In this document: piece after piece, positions 17,305 through 24,957 of the stretch | How the letters are laid out: every line of letters begins with the position of its first letter | How positions within the stretch are numbered: the stretch's first letter is position 1 | Assembly: GCA_934489735.1 (NCBI GenBank) | Contig: CAKSSR010000003.1 | Coordinates: 39,766 to 103,765, forward strand | Direction of reading: 5' to 3' | DNA length: 64,000 bases | Source: an uncultured Eubacteriales bacterium | Lineage (GTDB): Bacteria > Bacillota > Clostridia > Oscillospirales > Acutalibacteraceae | The notes under the pieces: model-generated | Told to the model about the DNA's origin: nothing | Database searches by the model: none | What the model saw: only the letters and a program-made list of their open reading frames with translations | Program-made: the position numbers and the translations under genes

Positions 17305-17946
17305 TTATGCATTAGCAATGTCGCCTTCTGCTTCTGTTGCTACTTCCTCTCCTTCGGGCTCTACTGCTATGTCGGCTACTTCCTCTTCTTCGGGTTCTAC
17401 AGCTATGTCTGCTGCTTCCTCTCCTTCGGACTCTACTGCTATGTCGTCTTCTACTACTGCCGGTTGGCCACCATTTAATCTTGAATTTCTATCTATATCT
17501 GCTTCTGTGAGCATCGGGGCAACGTCGTTATTTATCATTTCAATATTTATTGCATTATTAGTTATGTATGCCTGAAAATCTGCAGGTAACCCCCCTCCTC
17601 TGACTACTGTATCAGCGGCAGTAATTAAAATTAATTTTAGAATATCAGCGTCTTGATTTTCTAGTGTTACATTTAAGTCCGTTAATCTAGCCAATGATAT
17701 AGTAAACATAAGCTCTTCTTCATTCACTAACTGTTCTTCATTTGGAGGAACAAAGTTTGGATCGTTGCTGTATCTGTGTGATGAAACTGAATTAAAGAAA
17801 CTTTCAAAAGCACTGCTAAATGCATTGGTAAATCTTTCTGGGATTCTATCTAGAGTTACATTATCAGAAACTACGTAATTATAAATAAAGTCGATTCCTA
17901 AACCTCCATTTGGTAAACTAAGTCTTATTTTTGCTGCTCTTACCAT
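17305..17946 (-). CDS. Intact cluster protein A with acidic 12-residue repeats
   Basis: 213 residues, no recognised family and no signal peptide or membrane segment. An N-terminal region (1-60) has KIRLSLPNGGLGIDFIYNY and RFTNAFSSAFESFF. A second region (65-145) has VPPNEEQL and ILKLILITAADTVV. From about 168 there are three tandem units of the type DIAVEPEGEEVA. The first two regions are matched by the separate ORFs at 16980-17192 and 16627-16983, so it is the undivided version of that pair. A GAAAGGAAAT ribosome site precedes the ATG. Close proximity to sigF and sleB hints at sporulation, but nothing in the protein shows it. Confidence 0.7.
   Translation of the reverse strand: MVRAAKIRLSLPNGGLGIDFIYNYVVSDNVTLDRIPERFTNAFSSAFESFFNSVSSHRYSNDPNFVPPNEEQLVNEEELMFTISLARLTDLNVTLENQDADILKLILITAADTVVRGGGLPADFQAYITNNAINIEMINNDVAPMLTEADIDRNSRLNGGQPAVVEDDIAVESEGEEAADIAVEPEEEEVADIAVEPEGEEVATEAEGDIANA
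17338..17445 (-). repeat. Three tandem 36-bp repeats in cluster protein A
   Basis: Three in-frame 36-bp units encode DIAVESEGEEAA, DIAVEPEEEEVA and DIAVEPEGEEVA. The DNA units differ at only a few positions, suggesting recent slippage or unequal exchange. Confidence 0.8.
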
Positions 17947-18056
17947 AACAAATCATTTCCTTTCAATTTAAAATTTTTTTGATTGATAAGTTTTTATTAT
18001 CGTGGACATATTTAATTGTCACTTGATGTTGATTTTTTTATTTTTTATTAAAAATC

Positions 18057-18401
18057 CTATTCTGTTGCTGTATCTTCTCGCTGTATTGTTATCAAACCGT
18101 CTTGTGTGAGAAACAATCCAAAGGCAGTTGGACAACATAAGTCATCTTGCATAACTTTTCTTATTAGTTCATATACAAAGTTATATAAATCATATTTTTG
18201 TTCAAATGTTATTCCATACCTTGTATCTAAAGTAGAAATTAATTCATCAAAACTTTTGTCCTTCAATGCTTCAATTTCATCATTTTCTCCATTGAAGTAT
18301 TTACTTGTAAGAAGTGATGATAGATCAGAATTTTCATCCTCAGGGAGGTCACTCATCCCAAGTTCTCTGCAAATTTCTAGTTTTTTTCTATTGTTTGGCA
18401 T
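18057..18401 (-). CDS. C-terminal half of split cluster protein C
   Basis: 114 residues, unrecognised. Its last third (LYNFVYELIRKV...PTAFGLFLTQDGLITIQRED) resembles LLKYILIQGIEKG...TTALSILTSNGIISVED of protein B, so it is a more distant member of the same family. It overlaps the preceding 59-residue ORF by 25 bp in the -1 frame; the first ATG lies inside that ORF. A -1 shift at AAAAAAC would fuse the two. It may have no independent start of its own. Confidence 0.6.
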   Translation of the reverse strand: MPNNRKKLEICRELGMSDLPEDENSDLSSLLTSKYFNGENDEIEALKDKSFDELISTLDTRYGITFEQKYDLYNFVYELIRKVMQDDLCCPTAFGLFLTQDGLITIQREDTATE

Positions 18402-18556
18402 AAATACATTGTAAAGTTATCGCAAGTATAACCTAATATGTCCTTAAATCCTTCTTCATTTTCTTGATAACTTTCTGACCTTTTGTTGTTGAAGTCTGCC
18501 GTCACAGATATTTCTTTTCCTGTTTTATCAGTAGACGACATTCTTACTTTAATCAT
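18377..18556 (-). CDS. N-terminal half of split cluster protein C (59 aa)
   Basis: A 59-codon ORF with the best ribosome site of the cluster (AAAGGAGGTAA) and a near-consensus promoter upstream. The protein starts MIKVRMSSTDKTGKE. Its end, CDNFTMYLCQTIEKN, is comparable with FDNAFADFFFMTLEHRF of protein B. It ends at ATA-GAA-AAA-AAC-TAG, which contains a canonical A-AAA-AAC slippery heptamer in the correct phase right before the stop. This supports either programmed -1 frameshifting into the 18057-18401 frame or an indel in the A7 run. Confidence 0.6.
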   Translation of the reverse strand: MIKVRMSSTDKTGKEISVTADFNNKRSESYQENEEGFKDILGYTCDNFTMYLCQTIEKN

Positions 18557-18586
18557 AAATATTACCTCCTTTAATTATCCAAGGTA

Positions 18587-18615
18587 ATTACACCATAATA
18601 ATTACAAAAAGTCAA
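18587..18615 (-). promoter_or_regulatory. Predicted sigma-A promoter of the split-gene cluster
   Basis: Minus strand TTGACT (18610-18615), 17-bp spacer, TGTAAT (18587-18592), about 30 bp upstream of the ATG at 18556. This points to vegetative expression rather than a forespore promoter. Confidence 0.6.
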
Positions 18616-18657
18616 TATATTATTTAATAAAATTATAAAAATATTATCAGAAATAAA

Positions 18658-19368
18658 TTATTGGCAAAAAATGTGTTTGCCTATGGTTAATACAACTGGA
18701 CGTGACCTAATCCATTGGTTCGTAGCTGTATTTGGATTGTAGTAATATATTGCTCCATTTGAAGGGTCCCATCCATCCATTGCTGCTTTTGCTGCATTTT
18801 TTGAGCTTTGCGTCACTTCTTCGTTGATTTGTCCATCAACCATGCATGTGAACGCTCCTGGCTGGTAGACTACACCTGCTAGTGTGTTGGGGAATGATGG
18901 ATGTTCTATTCTGTTTAATATCACAGCCCCTACTGCTACTTGACCTATATATGGCTCGTTCCTGGATTCTGCTGAAATTACATTTGCTAGTAAATTTATG
19001 TCTGATTCGCTGTACTTGCCATTGATATTTTCATTCTGTGAGCTCTTTATCCCAAGTGCATTTAAAGTTTCATTTCCGGCTATCCCATCTGCCTTTAAGT
19101 TGTTTTTCTTTTGGAATTCTATTATTGAATACTCAGTATTCGATCCGTAAATTCCGTCCACCGATCCGTTATATATTCCAAGTTCTTTAAGTTTGTTTTG
19201 AATTTGTCTCACTTCTTCCCCTTGGGATCCGTACCTGGACAATGTTTCTATTGAAGTTTTGTTTAAATTTGATAGAAAAAAGTATAGTGAAATTGGAATG
19301 AATAATATCAATATTAAAAATATCCATCCGTACCTCTGCGAATGCTTGATTTTCTCTGCATGTTTCAT
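18658..19368 (-). CDS. sleB: Spore cortex-lytic enzyme SleB-type hydrolase
   Basis: 236 residues. An N-terminal membrane anchor or uncleaved signal (about 15-32), a PG_binding_1 domain (about 43-107, SQGEEVRQIQNKLKELG...DGIYGSNTE) and a CwlJ/SleB Hydrolase_2 domain (about 120-236) with ISAESR (likely catalytic Glu134), GQVAVGAVILNR and NPNTA. SleB is a lytic transglycosylase of spore cortex peptidoglycan used at germination. AAAAGGAGA ribosome site. The upstream sequence has a candidate forespore promoter. No adjacent ypeB is seen. Confidence 0.93.
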   Translation of the reverse strand: MKHAEKIKHSQRYGWIFLILILFIPISLYFFLSNLNKTSIETLSRYGSQGEEVRQIQNKLKELGIYNGSVDGIYGSNTEYSIIEFQKKNNLKADGIAGNETLNALGIKSSQNENINGKYSESDINLLANVISAESRNEPYIGQVAVGAVILNRIEHPSFPNTLAGVVYQPGAFTCMVDGQINEEVTQSSKNAAKAAMDGWDPSNGAIYYYNPNTATNQWIRSRPVVLTIGKHIFCQ

Positions 19369-19399
19369 TTGAATTCTCCTTTTTTTTATGTGGTTGTTT

Positions 19400-19429
19400 T
19401 ATTTGTATCAATAATTGATGGTTTTATGC
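19400..19429 (-). promoter_or_regulatory. Candidate forespore (sigma F/G-type) promoter of sleB
   Basis: Minus strand GCATA (19425-19429) fits the sigma-F/G -35 pattern. After 15 bp comes GATACAAATA (19400-19409), partly matching the sigma-F -10 consensus. It is 30-60 bp upstream of the sleB start. Match to consensus is judged by eye. Confidence 0.35.
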
Positions 19430-19824
19430 AAGTTGATAGGTAATATGTATAATATTATTTTCACTTTTTCAACTATTATACTGATGAATATTTATTAAAA
19501 ATAGGTCAATTGTAGAAATTACTTGAATTATCTGTATTTTATGTATTTGTTTATGATTTTAAAATGAGTAAAATTACATATAATATATAAAAAATAGTGG
19601 AATAAATAGCGTATTGTAAACATAATTGAAAAATAGTGATATTATGGTAGTGACATATATGCTATTTTATGCTATAATCGAAACAATATTTATTGATTTT
19701 ATGTATTTTATATTTTTTTTAAATGTAAAGACAATGATTAACATGTTTTACTTTTTTGATACATTTAGATAACAAGAAAGTGTGTATGTAAACAAAACGA
19801 AACCTTTCAAAGAGAATAGATCAG
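19430..19824. other. AT-rich intergenic stretch
   Basis: About 400 bp without a supported gene, strongly A+T-rich, with no clear promoter for ybeY. It borders the tnpB remnant and is likely decayed mobile-element flank. Confidence 0.5.
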
Positions 19825-20126
19825 CATTTTGTTCAGACATCTTTTGCAAGACCTATTGAAATAATAGGGAACAAAGCGGAAGAATACAGTGTAGCAGTTA
19901 TCAAAACGAAAGGAAGCTATACAAACGGTACTAGTTTCATTGACAATGAAGAGCCGGTAAAAGAGAATTATAATAAATCAAGACGTGTTAACAGGGATTT
20001 GTTTCTGATTCAAGTATTACAATGAATGCTGACTTAAATGGTGCTTATCAGATTTTAAAGAAAGTATTTCCAATAAAAATGGATAGAGGATGTATGTTAC
20101 ATCCGTTTGTAGTACATGTAATGTAA
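19825..20126 (+). pseudogene. tnpB: Decayed C-terminal fragment of an IS200/IS605-family TnpB
   Basis: Frame 1 (19825-20025) encodes SYTNGTSFIDNEEPVKENYN and then KSRRVNRDLF, then stops. A shifted frame (about 20010-20126) continues with MNADLNGAYQILKKVFP and a His-Pro-Phe-Val-rich end. These are the TnpB C-terminal landmarks (the TSFLDNE, RGL and NADLNGAYQI regions, including the last RuvC aspartate). The N-terminal two thirds are missing and at least one frameshift is present, so it is dead. It shows that an element of the type expected to carry the 71-bp ends once resided here. Confidence 0.75.
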
Positions 20127-20295
20127 GTTGCATTGGACAATAAAGAGAACCTTATAAAAACTTCGAATATTATTTCATGTTTTTAATGTTTCTTATAACA
20201 TTTGGTCAAGAAAAAATGGGAAGTTGATTCCAGATTATAGGCGGAATTCACCTTTCCAGAAGAGTAGATTATGAAAAATTTTGGAGGAATTAAAA

Positions 20296-20799
20296 ATGAC
20301 AGAAAAAATTAAAGTGGTTATAGTTAATAGGCAAAAGGAAATTAAGATTCCAACTGGATTTCGTATGTTGATACGTAGGTGCTGTACAGCTGTATTAAGG
20401 TTAGAAAAGTTTAGCGGTTCAGCAGAGGTAAGCGTGACTTTGGTAGATAATGAGCAGATAAGGGAATTAAACAATCAGTATAGGAAGAAAGACATGGCTA
20501 CAGACGTTTTATCATTCCCGATGGGTGAGAACGGTGTCTATGACACAGACAAAGTAACCGGAGCTAAGATATTAGGAGACATAGTTATATCAATTCAAAA
20601 GGCTCAGGAACAAGCAGAGTGCTATGGGCATAGTTTAGAGAGAGAAGTTGGATATTTAACAGTTCATGCGATGTTACATTTACTAGGATATGACCATGAA
20701 TCTCAAGACGGAGTAGACAGATTAAAAATGCGTGAGAAAGAAGAAACAGTTATGATGCAGATGGGACTTAGGCCTATATCTGGTTATTATTTGAGGTAA
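20296..20799 (+). CDS. ybeY: Endoribonuclease YbeY
   Basis: About 167 residues. Zinc signature HAMLHLLGYDHE near the C-terminus, with TDVLSFP upstream. YbeY acts in rRNA maturation and ribosome quality control. I chose ATG 20296 because GGAGG lies 8 bp upstream; a TTG at 20281 would start inside that ribosome site. It is followed at once by dgkA and era, the usual Firmicutes order. Confidence 0.95.
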   Translation: MTEKIKVVIVNRQKEIKIPTGFRMLIRRCCTAVLRLEKFSGSAEVSVTLVDNEQIRELNNQYRKKDMATDVLSFPMGENGVYDTDKVTGAKILGDIVISIQKAQEQAECYGHSLEREVGYLTVHAMLHLLGYDHESQDGVDRLKMREKEETVMMQMGLRPISGYYLR

Positions 20800-21315
20800 A
20801 TGAAAGAAGTAAAAAGTTTTAAGATGGCCCTGAAAGGGATAATTTACTCTATATGCAATGAGAGGCATATGAGATTTCACATGATTTCTGCCATCTATAT
20901 ATTATTTTTCTCTATGTTCTTTGAATTATCAGGGGAGAGGTTAGCTATATTATTACTGACTATATTTATAGTGATCTTTAGCGAACTTATTAATACAGTG
21001 GTGGAAAAGATGTCTGACCTATTGACAGGCGATTATAATCCGATAATAAAGGTAGTGAAAGACATTGCAGCCGGATCGGTATTGATTGCAGGGTTTTGTG
21101 CGGTATTAGTTGCATTTTGTTTATTTAATGATATAGATGGATATCTAAGAATTTACGACTATTTTTTAAATAACTATGTCAGCTTCTTATTTTTTTTGAT
21201 ATCTGTTATGTTGTCATTGAAATTTGTCAAGTATGGGCCTAATGAATTTAAGTACAAATTGATAAAAGTAAAGAATATGTTTACGACGTGGTTAGAAAAG
21301 TTATTAAAAAAGTGA
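20800..21315 (+). CDS. dgkA: Diacylglycerol/undecaprenol kinase family protein
   Basis: 171 residues. The signature SELINTVVEKMSDLL fits the DAGK_prokar motif (Glu ligands), with transmembrane helices before and after. Gram-positive members phosphorylate undecaprenol for cell-wall lipid carrier recycling. An additional hydrophobic segment (about 125-145) and a basic tail make it longer than the typical 120-130 residues. Its ATG abuts the ybeY stop. Confidence 0.88.
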   Translation: MKEVKSFKMALKGIIYSICNERHMRFHMISAIYILFFSMFFELSGERLAILLLTIFIVIFSELINTVVEKMSDLLTGDYNPIIKVVKDIAAGSVLIAGFCAVLVAFCLFNDIDGYLRIYDYFLNNYVSFLFFLISVMLSLKFVKYGPNEFKYKLIKVKNMFTTWLEKLLKK

Positions 21316-21339
21316 AAAAGGTGAGGGAGGGAAGATCAA

Positions 21340-22266
21340 ATGATAAGCAATGGGAAGAAAGATTCAAGGACAGCATTTGTATCGATAGTTGGTTGTCCAA
21401 ATGTGGGGAAGTCGTCTATTATCAATTCGATAGTAGGCCAAAAGGTTTCGATAGTATCTCACAAGCCACAGACAACAAGAAATAGGATATTAGGGATTCT
21501 TAATTCAGATGAAGTGCAGATAGTATTTATGGATACCCCAGGGCTTCACAAGCCTTTTACAAGGTTAGGCGAGATGATGGTAGAGTCAGCGAAGGGCTCG
21601 ATAAACGACTCAGACATATGCATATTAGTAGTTGATGCTTCAAGAAGCAAAATTGAGGAGCAAGAATTAAAAGTCATTAGAAGATTTAAAGAAGAAAGAT
21701 CGAAAGATAATGGTTTTTTTGGATTTCTTGTCATAAATAAGATAGACAAAATCAGAGATAAGTCTGTTATAATTGACAAAATCAAAGAATATTCTGACTT
21801 ATTTAAGTTTGATGCAGTCATTCCACTGTCAGCGAAGTCAGGAAAAGGGATTGGGTCATTAGTATCGGAAATAAAATCAAGATCTTTTGAATCGCCTCAT
21901 TTCTTTGACGACAATTTATTTACAGACCAGTCAGAAAAAGCTATAGTATCCGAGATAATTAGAGAGAAGATATTAACATTTTTAGATAAAGAGATACCTC
22001 ATGGGACTGCTGTAATAATAGACAGAATGCGAGAAAGAGAAGGAAGTAAAGTCTCGATAATGGACATTGATGCAACTATTTTATGCGAAAAGTCAACGCA
22101 CAAAGGCATTATAATAGGCAAAGGTGGAAAGATGCTAAAGAGAATAGCGTCGTCAGCCAGAATTGATATAGAAAGATTCTTTGATATAAAAGTAAATCTT
22201 CAAGTCTGGATAAAAATTAAAGAGGACTGGAGAAACAAAGAGAGCGTTATAAAGAGTCTCGAATGA
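21340..22266 (+). CDS. era: GTPase Era
   Basis: 308 residues. G1 GCPNVGKSS, G2 loop PQTTRNR, G3 DTPG, G4 NKID and G5 SAKSGKG. C-terminal KH domain with IIIGKGGKMLKRI and a VWIKIKEDWR end. It binds the 16S rRNA 3-prime end in 30S assembly. A GAGGGAGG ribosome site precedes the ATG. Confidence 0.97.
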   Translation: MISNGKKDSRTAFVSIVGCPNVGKSSIINSIVGQKVSIVSHKPQTTRNRILGILNSDEVQIVFMDTPGLHKPFTRLGEMMVESAKGSINDSDICILVVDASRSKIEEQELKVIRRFKEERSKDNGFFGFLVINKIDKIRDKSVIIDKIKEYSDLFKFDAVIPLSAKSGKGIGSLVSEIKSRSFESPHFFDDNLFTDQSEKAIVSEIIREKILTFLDKEIPHGTAVIIDRMREREGSKVSIMDIDATILCEKSTHKGIIIGKGGKMLKRIASSARIDIERFFDIKVNLQVWIKIKEDWRNKESVIKSLE

Positions 22267-22284
22267 GATATGTATTTTACTTGT

Positions 22285-22318
22285 TGATGGTCCTCACCAT
22301 CATGCAAGCGTGGGGGAA
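22285..22318 (+). other. Short hairpin plus GTGGGGG element between era and the PspC gene
   Basis: TGATGGT-CCTC-ACCATCA forms a perfect 7-bp hairpin (22285-22302), followed by GCAAGCGTGGGGGAAAA. A similar GCAAAAGTGGGGGAAAA occurs after the next gene (22698-22715). Neither has a proper U tract. Function unknown; a small repeat or an RNA-processing signal are possibilities. Confidence 0.3.
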
Positions 22319-22369
22319 AATTATTTTATTACTAAGATAGAAACGAAAGGGAAGAGGGAGGAAGAACCT

Positions 22370-22627
22370 ATGAAAAAGTTATACAAAATTGAAAAAGGTA
22401 AGAAAATATGTGGAGTCTGTGGAGGAATAGCAGAATATTTTAACTTAGATCCTACATTAGTTAGAATTCTTTGGGCATTGTTTACGATAATCTTTTTCGG
22501 CGGAGGAATAATAGTTTATATAATTGCATCTATTGTAATGCCAAAGAAAGAAGATGTTTGCAATGAGATTTATGTAGAAGAAAAGAAAGAAGAAAAGAAA
22601 GAAGAAAAGAAAGAAGAAAAGAAATAG
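22370..22627 (+). CDS. PspC-domain small membrane protein
   Basis: About 85 residues from ATG 22370, which has GGGAGG upstream. The PspC domain pattern KLYKIEKGKKICGVCGGIAEYF is followed by LRIL-type residues (VRILWALFTII), a glycine-containing membrane segment and VMPKKE. It ends in four EEKK units encoded by a 12-bp microsatellite (22577-22624). PspC proteins take part in envelope-stress sensing; the role here is not evident. Confidence 0.85.
   Translation: MKKLYKIEKGKKICGVCGGIAEYFNLDPTLVRILWALFTIIFFGGGIIVYIIASIVMPKKEDVCNEIYVEEKKEEKKEEKKEEKK
22577..22624 (+). repeat. Four-copy 12-bp microsatellite at the 3-prime end of the PspC gene
   Basis: The unit GAAGAAAAGAAA occurs four times in frame, encoding EEKK, right before the stop codon. 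Copy number probably varies between strains. Confidence 0.8.
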
Positions 22628-22685
22628 GTTTCAGTTGACGTAAATTTTAAAAATTATATATTCATTTATCATTTTTTTGCATAAT

Positions 22686-22711
22686 CCCCCACAGCTAAGC
22701 AAAAGTGGGGG
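22686..22711 (+). other. GC-rich hairpin after the PspC gene
   Basis: CCCCCAC (22686-22692) pairs with GTGGGGG (22705-22711) and is followed by seven A on the plus strand. It lacks a U tract for plus-strand termination, so it is not a standard terminator. Confidence 0.4.
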
Positions 22712-22726
22712 AAAAAAATTAGGCAC

Positions 22727-22755
22727 TTGACTATAATGGGAGAAAGGTGTAAAAT
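22727..22755 (+). promoter_or_regulatory. Strong predicted sigma-A promoter far upstream of yqzL
   Basis: TTGACT (22727-22732), 17 bp, TAAAAT (22750-22755). The next start codon is about 380 bp downstream, so it implies either a long leader for yqzL-recO or a separate small RNA. Confidence 0.6.
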
Positions 22756-22761
22756 GTAACT

Positions 22762-23110
22762 AATGGCTGGTAGTGAATAGGCAAGCATTTTGATTATTTG
22801 TCAAATCGGTTTAGAATTGGGAAGCTTTTGTTTGCAACTCATTGAACTTATTGAGTGATGACTCTGGATTTTTAATAGGAACTTTGTATTTTTTTAGGAA
22901 TTGTTCATCATTGGTCAGCAATGTTCACGATGATTTGAAAAATAATTGAGCTGGGCAAGGATCAAGCGAAGGATTTGTATTAACTTATATCAGAAATTTT
23001 AATAATATATGATTAAGAGATAGCCCGTCGTGTGCTTATCTGTAAGAAATTATCAGCAATATTAAAGTAAATACTTGTATATAATAAGAATAGATTAAGT
23101 AAATTTAATT
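22762..23110 (+). other. Non-coding transcribed stretch, candidate long leader or small RNA
   Basis: About 350 bp downstream of a near-consensus promoter, with no ORF of note. Local stems are possible: ACTCA/TGAGT around 22840-22860 and CATC/GATG with an inner ATTG/CAAT around 22905-22935. I do not recognise 6S, tmRNA, RNase P, SRP or T-box features. Confidence 0.25.
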
Positions 23111-23138
23111 ATTGTATATGTATGAAAGGAAGAAATGT

Positions 23139-23348
23139 ATGGATAGAAATGATAAATGGAACAAATTTATGATGACCGGAAGTGTAAGAGATTATTTATT
23201 ATTCAAAGGATATGGAAAAAAAGAAGTATGTAATGTGCATGATGACCTACTTGATAATGTAAGTGGCGGTTTAAATAATTTTGATAATAAAAAGATTGAT
23301 AATAATTTGAATATGACTACTAACGAAGAGCAAGAAAGTAAGATATGA
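23139..23348 (+). CDS. yqzL: YqzL-family small protein with C-terminal extension
   Basis: About 69 residues from ATG 23139 (GAAAGGAAG upstream). The core DKWNKFMMTGSVRDYLLFKGY matches the short YqzL family usually found just before recO (typically about 45-50 residues), and recO does follow. The extra C-terminal part contains DDLLDNVSGG, which resembles the double-glycine end of a bacteriocin leader peptide, then an Asn-rich tail. Function of YqzL unknown. Confidence 0.75.
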   Translation: MDRNDKWNKFMMTGSVRDYLLFKGYGKKEVCNVHDDLLDNVSGGLNNFDNKKIDNNLNMTTNEEQESKI

Positions 23349-23379
23349 TGTACGTCGATTAACGAAGGGAATATTTTTG

Positions 23380-24138
23380 ATGCAAATAAAGTTAAATGGA
23401 TTAGTGGTTTCTGAAAGAAAAGTAAAAGAAAGTAACAAACTTATATATATATTAACTCCAGATGGCATAATAAATTGCTTTGTTAATTGTCCTAAAAGCA
23501 ACAAAAGTAGTAAAATGGCTGCTACTCAATTATTTTCGTATTCTAATTTTGTAATATATAAAGGGAAAGAGAACAATGTAGTAGATGAAGTCAACTTAAA
23601 TGAGTTTTTTCTAGGCTTAAGAAAAGATATTATAAAGCTATCTCTTGCCCAATATCTTTGTGATTTAGCTATTGCATTAGTTCCCGAATACGGGGATGCA
23701 ATGGCTTTTTTACGTTTAATGCTAAATTCTTTATTCTACATAAGCGAGGATAAGAAAGATTTAGCGTTGGTTAAGTCGATAGTAGAATTAAAGATGATTT
23801 CTTTAGCAGGATACATGCCAAACGTTACTGGATGCAACAAATGTGGAAGATTGGAAAAGAATTTCATGTATTTTTATCCCAGGAGAGGAGAATTGTATTG
23901 TGAAAAATGTCTTATTAATGATAGAAAAAATGAAAGAAATTTAAAGGTAAGTGAAGGCGTTTTATCTGCGATGCATCACATAATTTATTCAGATTTAGAA
24001 AAAGTATATGCTTTTAGAATTTCTGATTCTGGCAAGAAAGAATTATCAAATTTAACTGAGGCATATGTTAAGGAGCAATTAGGAAGAACGTTTAAAACTT
24101 TAGAATTTTATCATCAGATATGTAATTTTAGTAATTAG
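23380..24138 (+). CDS. recO: DNA repair protein RecO
   Basis: 252 residues. N-terminal OB fold (LNGLVVSERKVKESNKLIYILTPDG), helical middle and a CNKCG...CEKC zinc finger in the C-terminal half. It loads RecA with RecR onto SSB-coated ssDNA. AAGGGAA precedes ATG 23380; a TTG three bases earlier is the alternative. era-yqzL-recO order is typical. Confidence 0.95.
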   Translation: MQIKLNGLVVSERKVKESNKLIYILTPDGIINCFVNCPKSNKSSKMAATQLFSYSNFVIYKGKENNVVDEVNLNEFFLGLRKDIIKLSLAQYLCDLAIALVPEYGDAMAFLRLMLNSLFYISEDKKDLALVKSIVELKMISLAGYMPNVTGCNKCGRLEKNFMYFYPRRGELYCEKCLINDRKNERNLKVSEGVLSAMHHIIYSDLEKVYAFRISDSGKKELSNLTEAYVKEQLGRTFKTLEFYHQICNFSN

Positions 24139-24420
24139 ATGAGGATTGATAATAAAGGGAGGCTTTTAGATGTTTTTAGCTTAGGAATAGAAGTAGTCGT
24201 AGGCTATTGCGATACAGAAAGGAGATAATTGCTAAAAATTAGTAGCTTTAATAAACTTCCATTGGATTATTAAGAAATTTTAGGAGTAGATTAATCAAAG
24301 ATGGATAAATACGATATTAAGATTAAGGCAAAGGTAGAAATCTATTTAATTGATTTAAAAATAATTAGGCCGAGGTTGAGATAAAGTATGTTATTATAAG
24401 TTTTTAGCAATTGGATTTAA
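24139..24420 (+). other. Intergenic region after recO
   Basis: About 280 bp with no convincing gene. Two tiny ORFs with plausible ribosome sites occur, a 29-codon one starting at 24139 and a 27-codon one near 24301, but neither resembles anything known. No clear terminator or riboswitch seen. Confidence 0.4.
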
Positions 24421-24936
24421 ATGAAACTAAATTGGACTAAGTTAGCTGCATACGTTTTTATATTTATTTATAGTTCATTAATAGTCGTAGCGAACAATAT
24501 GGATTCAGTATCTAATGACAAAATTGATCCAAAATTAAAAATTGAAAGAAAGAATAATGACCCAGGAGGTAAAAGCCCTTCAAATGGTAGAGAAGAAGTT
24601 AAATCCAATGAGGTACAAGTGGCAGAAAGTGAAAATAATAAGAAAAATTCTGATTTAAATAACAATAGTAATGAAAATAATAATAAAAATAATGACAGTG
24701 GCAATAAAAATACAAAGAGTGAGAAGGAAGTTTCTAAGTCGAATAAAGATTTTGATAAAGTTTTTGATGATATAAAAGGCAAAAAGAATAATAAGACATC
24801 ATTTTTTGAAAGTCATAATATATTTATAATAGGTTGTACTTATATTGTCTTAGGCTTAGTATTGCTGGGAGTGTTTATATATAGAATAAAAAGCATGTCA
24901 GTGGTAAAATCGAGAAGAATTAAGAAGAAAATTTGA
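24421..24936 (+). CDS. Two-helix membrane protein with Asn/Lys-rich linker
   Basis: 171 residues, unrecognised. An N-terminal hydrophobic segment (about 8-24, possible signal anchor), a long low-complexity stretch rich in N, S, K and E (about 35-125), a second membrane helix (about 137-157) and a basic tail (SRRIKKKI). This suggests a protein with a disordered exposed loop. It is 21 bp upstream of thyX and probably co-transcribed. Confidence 0.6.
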   Translation: MKLNWTKLAAYVFIFIYSSLIVVANNMDSVSNDKIDPKLKIERKNNDPGGKSPSNGREEVKSNEVQVAESENNKKNSDLNNNSNENNNKNNDSGNKNTKSEKEVSKSNKDFDKVFDDIKGKKNNKTSFFESHNIFIIGCTYIVLGLVLLGVFIYRIKSMSVVKSRRIKKKI

Positions 24937-24957
24937 AAGACATAGGAGGCAATGGAA

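Noticed and set aside
17236..17575. Plus-strand ORFs rich in Ser/Thr opposite cluster protein A
   Set aside because: Composition is the antisense of the acidic repeats; no ribosome site or homology.
22686..22718. Rho-independent terminator after the PspC gene
   Set aside because: The hairpin is followed by A, not T, on the plus strand; the minus strand has no T run after it.
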